Shown here: piece by piece, positions 16,823 through 23,401 of the stretch
Numbering within the stretch: the stretch's first letter is position 1
Layout: each line of letters opens with the position of its first letter
DNA from: Saccoglossus kowalevskii
Lineage: Eukaryota > Hemichordata > Enteropneusta > Harrimaniidae
DNA length: 23,401 nt
Assembly: GCF_000003605.2 (NCBI RefSeq)
Contig: NW_003126894.1
Location: 12,009 to 35,409, forward strand
Direction: 5' to 3'
The notes under the pieces: model-generated
Databases searched by the model: none
What the model saw: only the letters and a program-made list of their open reading frames with translations
What the model was told of the DNA's origin: nothing
Program-made: the position numbers and the translations under genes

Positions 16823-17137
16823 GATAAATACATGTATTTTTTATTACCCATAAACAAAAAAAATACAGGACTTTAATAAATACAGTAAATACTTTTGTTT
16901 ACTACTTAGCGGCTGTGTACCTGTTGGTTTATTTGGATGTTCTAATCTTGGTGTTTTTCCAGTAATTTCTCTAAGTAGCAATCCAAATACAGTAGGTGTG
17001 GTGTTTACCTGAGATTTGTAAGAATTTGAGCTGGCCAACATGTTTTTTTCATGTGATTGATTACTGGCATGTTGATTTCCCATTTTTGAGCCATGTTTTC
17101 TACTTTCTTCATCATTTTCATATAGCAATCCTGTCAT
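16801..17137 (-). pseudogene. coding-like block with poly(A) signal and tail; possible retrocopy or terminal exon
   Basis: Minus frame from ATG 17137 to TAA at 16846-16844 encodes 97 aa. It is hydrophilic, then contains the ordered-looking stretch TPTVFGLLLREITGKTPRLE and HPNKPTGTQPLSSKQ. AATAAA (16840-16845 on the other strand) overlaps the stop, and an A10GA10 tract starts 18 bases later, the pattern of a processed transcript inserted in DNA. Internal GTAAAC and GTACAC could instead be splice donors of a real gene. I do not recognise the protein. A MITE lies directly upstream at 17144. Confidence 0.35.
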
Positions 17138-17143
17138 ATGTTA

Positions 17144-17591
17144 GGGACGACGTCAAAAGATCGATGTCGGTTAAAAAACTTATTTCCTTTAGTTTGGGGG
17201 TGGGGGGGAGGGGGTTTGACCTCAAGAAGTTTCCATCCTACAAAAACGATTTTATTTTTTAATGAAGTCAAAAAAATCTTGGAGTATTTGTAGTTCGTTT
17301 TTTTTCTATCCAATCATGAACAGAAATAACCGAAAAGGGGAAAAAATGGTTTGTTCGAGTGTAAATCTGTGCGTCAAATGAGGTGCATTTGTAAAATCTT
17401 TTTACACCCACCCGACAACCAACTGCTATGCAATACTACTGTTCGATTATCAATTTGTATTTAAGTGTGAATGTAGTCTGACGCCATGACCAATATTTAT
17501 CAATTAAGTTTCAGTGGGGGGTAGGGGGTTTTGGAAAAAAACTAAAGGAATTAAGTTTTTTTATCAGACATCGATCTTTTGACGTCGTCCC
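17144..17591. mobile_element. PIF/Harbinger-type MITE, 448 bp
   Basis: Ends GGGACGACGTCAAAAGATCG (left) and its complement at the right form inverted repeats of about 55-60 bp (17144-17200 and 17535-17591) with few mismatches. TTA flanks both ends (17141-17143 and 17592-17594), the 3-bp target duplication of PIF/Harbinger elements. The interior has G-rich tracts near both arms (17197-17217, 17514-17529) and no open frame. Confidence 0.75.
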
Positions 17592-17639
17592 TTAACATTG
17601 TCGTCTATGGAACTTCAATTAGTGGTATGAGCCCTGAAA

Positions 17640-18790
17640 CTAGTTCCATGCATATCTCTGCCATGCTTTGACTGATTATGTTCAAATTTTATATATTCGT
17701 TTTACATCATACCCCAGTAAATGTATTGAAAATGGCTGACTGGTGGCCATTTTGTTAGTCCCCGTTTGGACGTAATCCGAAAACGGGGACTATTAATTTG
17801 GCTTTGTTCTATTCGTCATTACAAAGTTACTTTATGATCAGAGCAAAAATGGTCGACTGGCGGTCATTTTGGATGTAAAATTTGCTATTTCTGATACCTA
17901 AACGTGTCCGCAGCAGTTTCTCTGAGATGACTGGGCCGATTTGGATCAAAGTGGGTATGATGATCATACATATTGGGTTGTAGGTGCACATAATTTGTTT
18001 GTGTGATTCGAACAAATATGGCCGACTGGCGGCCATCTTGTTTTTTCATGGTACCCATGCTACTTTCTCTTTAATGCAATGAATGTTTCTGTTTAAATTT
18101 TGTACAAAGAAAGTATACCAAGGGATACATTTGCACCAACATGATTTTTGTGATTCAATTCAATATGGCTGGCCGACTCCCAATTTTCATGTAAAAGCGC
18201 TAAATCGTCATTTTTACATGTCTGCAGCAGTTTCTCTGAGATGACAGGGCCTATTTGGATCAGGGTGGGTATGATGATCATACATATTGGGCTATAGGTG
18301 CACGTATTTTTTTTCGTGATTCGAACAAATATGGCTGATTGGTGGCCATTTTGTTTTTCATGATACCCATGCTACTTTCCCATGAATGCAATGAACATTT
18401 TTGTTTAAATTTTAAAAGACGGTATACCAATAGATACATCAACATAAACATAATTTTTGTAATTTGATTCAATATGACTGCCCAATGTCCAATTCGCGTG
18501 TAAAAGCACTAAATCATATTAATGTTTTCAATCTAATCTCAATGACTTCATCAGCATCAAATTGATATGTCAGATCACAAAATTTTGGACAGGGACTGTG
18601 TCATTAACAATGACTTGTTTTAATTAATGCTGTTCCAGAGCAATATTTCTCAATATGGACAAGTACTCGTTTGGTGATCAGATACAAGATGTCAATCATT
18701 TTAATGTTAAAAAATCATCATAATCAAGCATCTTCTGGATCCATACTTCTGACATGTTTATGTTCCAACTATATTACTATTTATAAGTAA
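17640..18790 (-). mobile_element. host pearl-like repeat interrupted by a second element
   Basis: The right part (18620-18790) in reverse matches 3138-3265 (ATGTCAG, TTTTTTAACATTAAAATGAT, TATCTGAT, TTGCTCTGGAACAGCATTAA). The left part (17640-17751) in reverse continues the same repeat (AACAAAATGGCCACCAGTCA, TTTGAACATAATCAGTCAAA). The two halves are separated by the element at 17757-18614. Confidence 0.6.
17757..18614 (-). mobile_element. nested pearl/HINE-like element, 858 bp
   Basis: In minus orientation the left end is the stem-loop GTCATT-GTT-AATGAC followed by ACAGTCCCTG (18600-18614, 18590-18599). The right end is the hairpin GTCCCC...GGGGAC (17757-17791). TTGTT flanks both sides (17752-17756 and 18615-18619), a possible 5-bp target duplication. 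Inside are two ~310-bp tandem copies (CAGCAGTTTCTCTGAGATGA at 17911 and 18225) with AATATGGC...GGCCAT dyads and a shared GGGTATGATGATCATACATA. The ends match those of the 9027-10005 copy although the core differs. Confidence 0.65.
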
Positions 18791-19390
18791 TAGATCAGGC
18801 TGTGATCTTTCCTTGTGCAATGCTGTCTTTAGGAATTGTTTTAAATTTGGTCTTTTCATATAACAATCAATGATTTTATTTCTTATAACAGCCATCAATG
18901 TTGTGATTGTGAAAGTGTTTTGATACTGCGCAACAAAAATCATGGACGTAATAGTCAATGATAATGAGATTATGTAATCCGGTGCTAGTTCATAGGTCGG
19001 CCTAAATGTTTAGGTTCTTGTTCACACGCAAAATTAAGTCAAGCCTAAAATTAGGGTAAAGCTTGCCATATTTTCTACCTACTTTTGCAAAAAGCTTATA
19101 ATAAATAAATTATGCGTCTTTTAAAAAAACGAACATTCACAGTATATTTGATGTATCTGCTTTATTGGTTTACCTCAAAGTAGCAGTACTAAATAAACTT
19201 GTAATTAATATTGCACATTTAAAATTGTCATACTTGCATTTACAGTATTATAAACATTAATTATAGGAATCCATAGGATTGCCCATATAACCAGAAACCA
19301 GAGTGATTACCTTGAAATCACGATTTTACAAGTCATATGATTAGTTCATTCAGTTACCAGCTATGAGAAAACCATTCTTATCAAAACATT
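18791..19390. other. intergenic, nothing recognised
   Basis: AT-rich with no supported exon, RNA gene or element end. Confidence 0.5.
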
Positions 19391-19399
19391 AGCACCTGA

Positions 19400-20670
19400 A
19401 TGTAAAACCAATGTGGGTATATTAGGGTGGAAAGAGTTGTGCAACTGATTGTATTACCAATGTGGGTATATTAGGGTGGAAAGAGTTGTGCACCTGATTG
19501 TAATACCAATGTGGGTATATTAGGGTAGAAAGGGTTGTGCATCTGATTGTAATACCAATGTGGGTATATTAGGGTAGAAAGGGTTGTGCATCTGATTGTA
19601 ATACCAATGTGGGTATATTAGGGTTGAAGGGGTTGAGCACTTGATTGTTATACCTATGTGGGTATATTAGGGTGGAAGGGTCAAGCACCTGATTGTAATA
19701 CCTATGTGGGTATATTAGGGGTCGAGCACCTGATTGTTATACCTATGTGGGTATATTAGGGTGGAAGGGGTCAAGCACCTGATTGTAATACCAATGTGGA
19801 TATATTAGGGTGGAAAGGGTTGTGCACCTGAATGTAATACCAATGTGGGTATATTAGGGTGGAAAGAGTTGTGCACCTGAATGTAATACTAATGTGGATA
19901 TATTAGGGTGGAAAGAGTTGTGCACCTGATTGTAATACCAATGTGGGTGTATTAGGGTGGAAAGAGTTGTGCAACTGATTGTAATACCAATGTGGGTATA
20001 TTAGGGTTGAAGGGGTCAAGCACCTGATTGTTGTACCTATGTGGGTATATTAGGGTGGAAGGGGTCAAGCACCTGAATGTAATACCTATGTGGGTATATT
20101 AGGGGCCGAGCACCTGATTGTTATACCTATGTGGGTGTATTAGGGTGGAAGGGGTCAAGCACCTGAATGTAATACCAATGTGGGTATATTAGGGTGGAAA
20201 GAGTTGTGCACCTGAGTGTAATACCAATGTGGGTAATAATAGGGTGGAAAGAGTTGTGCACCTGAATGTAATACCAATGTGGGTACATTAGGGGGGAAAG
20301 AGTTGTGCACCTGAGTGTAATACCAATGTGTGTATATTAGGGGGGGGAAGAGTTGTGCACCTGAGTGTAATACCAATGTGGGTATATTAGGGTGGAAAGA
20401 GTTGTGCACCTGAGTGTAATACCAATGTGGGTATATTAGGGTGGAAAGAGTTGTGCAACAGATTGTAATACCAATGTGTGTATATTAGGGGGGAAAGAGT
20501 TGTGCACCTGATTGTAATACCAATGTGGGTATATAAGGGTGGAAAGAGTTGTGCACCTGAATGTAATACTAATGTGGATATAATAGGGTGGAAAGAGTTG
20601 TGCACCTGATTGTAATACCAATGTGGATATATCATGGTGGAAAGGGTCAAGCATCTGATTGTAATGTACC
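19400..20670. repeat. 49-bp minisatellite, about 25 units
   Basis: The unit begins CCAATGTGGGTATATTAGGG, then TGGAAAGAGTTGTGCACCTG and ATTGTAATA; starts at 19408, 19457 and 19506 show the exact 49-base period. Two subtypes occur: CCAATG...GAAAGAGTTGTGC and CCTATG...GAAGGGGTCAAGC. The second type forms blocks at about 19620-19790 and 20005-20160, so a multi-unit segment was duplicated. It lies beyond the 3' end of the minus-strand gene to the right. Confidence 0.96.
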
Positions 20671-20872
20671 ATTTGCATAATAAGAATGTAACATAAATAA
20701 CACCCTATTAAATGGATTCATGTTCCATGAAAATGATATCAAGTCAATTAATAAAAATAAATAATTACAAAATTAAATCTGTTTCAGTGGTCTGTCCTAC
20801 AATGCAGAAAAGATTTTTAAAAGTCATGCACAACCTAATTAATTTTGTTAAAATGGTTGGCTACACTATTGT

Positions 20873-20968
20873 ATCATTGTAATGATTAATTCATCATTGT
20901 AGTGGCTACTTCATCATTGTAGTGGCTACTTCATCATTGTAGTGGCTACTTCATCATTAGTGATTATT
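20873..20968. repeat. 20-bp tandem repeat, three perfect units with decayed edges
   Basis: TCATCATTGTAGTGGCTACT is repeated perfectly at 20891, 20911 and 20931, with diverged units on either side (TCATTGTAATGATTAAT, TCATCATTAGTGATTATT). It sits in the 3' UTR region of the minus-strand gene ending at 20989. Confidence 0.92.
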
Positions 20969-20988
20969 TCCTTGTTGTGTAGTGACAA

Positions 20989-21075
20989 TCATGTCTTGTA
21001 TTTAGATTTGTATGATCCTTCCATGGCTACGAGTTTCTTGTAGAACTGTGATGGTACATGATCATCAAACTTTAT
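20989..21075 (-). CDS. unidentified gene, last exon
   Basis: The acceptor TTTATTTCAG precedes 21075. It encodes IKFDDHVPSQFYKKLVAMEG and SYKSKYKT, then TGA. Confidence 0.68.
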   Translation of the reverse strand: MKFDDHVPSQFYKKLVAMEGSYKSKYKT

Positions 21076-23224
21076 CTGAAATAAAAAAGTCTGTTAAATA
21101 AAATGGTTGCTTGGTGGCTATCTTTGATTTAGACTGTGCCATAATCAACATTGTATGTATTGAATAAGAAATGTATATACATAACAACCACTGTCAGTCA
21201 ACGATAAGTATATGACAGAATCAGTCAATCCAGTGATATCATTTTATGTCTGAGTTCAAAACAATATAATGCAGTTAAAGGATTGTCTTTGAAACAAATC
21301 AAGGGGTTATAGTGTTAGGTACCTAGTATGTATGCCAATTTCAAACTAAATTATTTTTTTAGCTAAGCAGTAGGCCAAACAGATGGGCAGAGGGCCGAAC
21401 AGTTGGGCAGGATGGCAAAATAGATTGACAAAAGGATGACTAAATAAATGGGCAGAATAGCTAAACACATGGGCAGGACAGCAAAAAAAGATGTACAGAG
21501 GGATAACAAATAGATGGGTGGAGGAAGAGCCAAACATATGGGCAAAATGGCCAAACAAATCAGCAGAAAAATGGCCAAACAGATGAAAAGAAGAACAAGC
21601 GACATACCAACCGAATAGCTCCGCTGTTTCAGCAGAGCCTTGAGTGTTATATCACAAAAGAAACTTCCGGTAATCTAATAGAGGCCATTCAAGGTACACA
21701 TACATGCATATCAAGTATTAAAGCAATTGGAATAGCAGTTTTCAAGAAGAAATCAACAATGACAATGAGACAAATAAATCAGATTTACTGTCAACATAAT
21801 CAGGTTCGACCATGTACCTACCTTTTCAGGCAAAACGTAATTATTACCACATATTGATGTTCTACTGTGATAGATACTTTCAGAATCTGCTCTCTCTGCA
21901 TTTTCACTGAACATCCAAAACTATAAAAAAAAGATAATTTTTAAAAATTGTATAAGTGTAGATTTGGAAAATTACTGCAGAGGTCCAGCAGTGATAGCAG
22001 AAGTCTGACATTGGTCCAAGGGCAGCACAGGTGGAACAGGATTTCAAGCAGGTGTTCAATAAGCAGCAGTGAATGGAACGAAGCAGCAGGGGTGCAACAA
22101 AGGGTAGTAGAGGGAAACAAAGACAGGAGTACAGCAAGGGGAAGCAGTGGGGGACATACAGAAGGAGTAAAGCAGGAGACAGCCGAAATGCAACAAGTGA
22201 GCAGAAGGGGGCAGCAGTGGTCCAGTGGAAGTCCAACAAGGTCAAGCAGGAGAGCAGCAGGGAAGCAGTATTTATATTCAAAATGATTAAAATGCTGGTA
22301 TGGATGTGTGCCGGATTTACACATACATACATACAAAAACAATGTTTTTATTTTACAATAAATCACACAGAACAATATTTAAACATCCAAATTTGAATAA
22401 CTATGACTTACCAGACTCTCTGCACCATTATATGGACTCAATGTAAAATTGGCTGATAAAAGACGAAACTGAAATGACACAGAAATAAAGTCAATTCTAT
22501 ATTACAAACGACTCGTATTGAGATTGAAGTTAATATTATGAGGTTATTAGGAGAACACCTCAAAGTATGCATGAAGACAGTACAGCTGGAGTACAGCTGG
22601 TCGATGCACGGCGTACTTTCTGAGTGCATACTTTGAGGTATTCTCATAATAACCTTATTATTATACATCTTTTCCTTCCAAGGAATGTCGAAATCCAAAA
22701 TGTTTAGAACAGAATCAGCGAACTTCTTTGTATGGAGTCCGGTCAAATCCTGGTGGCAGCCATGTTTGTTTTTATTATTAGAGGACGCTTACATGCATAA
22801 TAATCTTATATTTGGAATTCACATTTCCTAATATGATAGGATGGAAATACCCAGTAAAATACCGCAAAATTATGGCACGCTGTAACTTATGGCGTTACGA
22901 TGACAGATGTATAATAATAATATGAATCACATGTATCATGCAGTAGCAGTGAAATAAAGCCATGTAATATTTTTCCATACTACATCCTCTGAGCAGTAAA
23001 TCTTATTTGTTCTTGCATTCAATTTAAAAAAATTGTCACCAACTAATCATGGAAATGCCAATTGAAAACATAGTTTGTTTAATGACTAGACAAATTATTT
23101 TTGAAGAAAATGTTTTTGCTCTATACCAATAGTTTTATGCATTCACCAATATGTTTTTTTATTTTAAATTGAGGATTTCCCCTAACCTTCAATGGCTGAA
23201 CCACCACTACAGCTTGATCATTTT
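20989..23224 (-). CDS. C-terminal four exons of an unidentified gene
   Basis: Minus-strand exons 23187-23224, 22412-22468, 21822-21920 and 20989-21075 join in frame with AG/GT borders. The visible protein end reads NDQAVVVVQPLK / FRLLSANFTLSPYNGAESL / FWMFSENAERADSESIYHSR plus TSICGNNYVLPEK / IKFDDHVPSQFYKKLVAMEG plus SYKSKYKT, then TGA (20991-20989). The exon at 23187 has a weaker donor (GTTAGG). No membrane segment or known motif is evident and I do not recognise the family. The gene continues beyond the right edge. Introns 2 and 3 of this set are largely minisatellite. Confidence 0.65.
21357..21600. repeat. degenerate 21-23 bp tandem repeat in an intron
   Basis: About eleven diverged units resembling GGGCARAATGGCYAAACAAAT (for instance GGGCAGAATAGCTAAACACAT and GGGCAAAATGGCCAAACAAAT). 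Open frames on the minus strand here are by-products of the repeat. Confidence 0.75.
21822..21920 (-). CDS. unidentified gene, penultimate exon
   Basis: The acceptor TTTTTTATAG precedes 21920 and the donor AAG/GTAGGT is at 21821. 33 codons, phase 0 at both ends: FWMFSENAERADSESIYHSR, then TSICGNNYVLPEK. Confidence 0.65.
21958..22270. repeat. purine-rich degenerate ~19-bp repeat in an intron
   Basis: Strand-asymmetric G/A-rich sequence built from variants of AGCAGCAGTGG...CAACAA at 17-24 base spacing. It is too diverged to define a unit exactly. The several overlapping open frames here on both strands are artefacts of low complexity. Confidence 0.65.
22412..22468 (-). CDS. unidentified gene, third-last exon
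   Basis: The acceptor GTCATTTCAG precedes 22468 and the donor CTG/GTAAGT is at 22411. 19 codons, phase 0 at both ends: FRLLSANFTLSPYNGAESL. Confidence 0.62.
22531..22663. repeat. inverted repeat with ~40-bp arms (hairpin element)
   Basis: The left arm (22531-22571) ends CACCTCAAAGTATGCA; the right arm (22625-22663) begins TGCATACTTTGAGGTATTCT. The arms pair over about 40 bases with a few bulges, around a ~53-base loop that holds a tandem GTACAGCTGGA. It lies in an intron of the minus-strand gene; possibly a small MITE. Confidence 0.7.
23187..23224 (-). CDS. unidentified gene, fourth-last exon
   Basis: The acceptor TCTTGACAG precedes 23224. It enters in phase 1 and leaves in phase 0 after NDQAVVVVQPLK. 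The donor GTTAGG is non-optimal, so this small exon is the least certain of the set. Confidence 0.42.
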
Positions 23225-23401
23225 CTGTCAAGATAGAACTCGCTCACAATTTAGTTAAAATGTTGACAATGTATCTCCATAACTGTAAATACATTTAATG
23301 GTTCCAAAAATTGATTATTTGTTTAATAGCAAAATAAACTGGTCACAATGTACATTCCACAAACTGTGTTGCTGTATGCAAATGTGTTGAGATTATTAGA
23401 A

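Noticed and set aside
19400-20670. Interstitial telomere
   Set aside because: TTAGGG occurs only once per 49-base unit and is not tandem, so this is a minisatellite containing the hexamer, not a telomeric tract.
20155-20678. Minus-strand open frames of 80-87 codons in the 49-bp array
   Set aside because: 49 is not a multiple of three, so the frame cycles through the same sequence; no splice or start support.
21904-22396. Overlapping open frames of 107-144 codons on both strands
   Set aside because: They fall in purine-rich low-complexity repeat; the minus-strand exons on either side splice around it.

Overview
The window is nuclear DNA of an animal, most likely a marine invertebrate such as a mollusc, hemichordate or amphioxus. 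The reasons are AT-rich sequence, spliceosomal introns with GTAAGT-type donors, frequent TACATGTA words, several MITE types, minisatellites, and dispersed repeats resembling the bivalve pearl / Helentron-derived (HINE) elements: about 150-bp core modules, an (ACGC)n tract and a terminal hairpin. The species cannot be fixed from the sequence. There is no bacterial-type organisation.

Layout. Bases 1-159 are the 3' end of an open frame on the + strand (unidentified). Bases 537-10352 on the minus strand hold a complete six-exon gene for a GPATCH4-like G-patch protein (261 aa). I rebuilt it from splice sites; every exon junction keeps frame. Its introns contain a Tc1/mariner-like MITE, pearl-like repeats, a 1.6-kb minisatellite of 27-bp units (about 3512-5104), a possible tRNA-derived SINE, MITE relics and tandem ~157-bp modules. 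About 770 bp separate its start codon from that of a divergent + strand gene at 11121-13990. This second gene encodes a Torsin-4A-like AAA+ ATPase of about 631 aa, from a 6-codon first exon and one large exon. Its long basic N-terminus carries a 29-aa tandem repeat, followed by one membrane segment and the luminal ATPase domain.

From 14 to 20.7 kb lies repeat-rich DNA: a piggyBac-type MITE (14183-14333), the end of a non-LTR retrotransposon reverse transcriptase (about 14871-15200), pearl-like arrays in minus orientation (about 16270-18790) including one element nested in another, a PIF/Harbinger-type MITE (17144-17591), a short coding-like block with poly(A) signal and tail (16801-17137, minus), and a 49-bp minisatellite (about 19400-20670). 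From 20989 to the right edge are the last four exons of an unidentified minus-strand gene. Two of its introns contain private minisatellites and a third a 40-bp-armed hairpin.

The two recognised genes act in different places: GPATCH4 in nucleolar RNA processing with a DEAH helicase, Torsin-4A in the endoplasmic reticulum/nuclear envelope. The link visible here is their shared divergent promoter region. The most interesting signals are the nested pearl-like elements with covarying palindromic ends, a recurring AAAATGG/CCATTTT dyad in their modules, the stop-free minisatellite downstream of a GPATCH4 splice donor, and the coding minisatellite in the torsin that multiplies S/T-P-x-R motifs.
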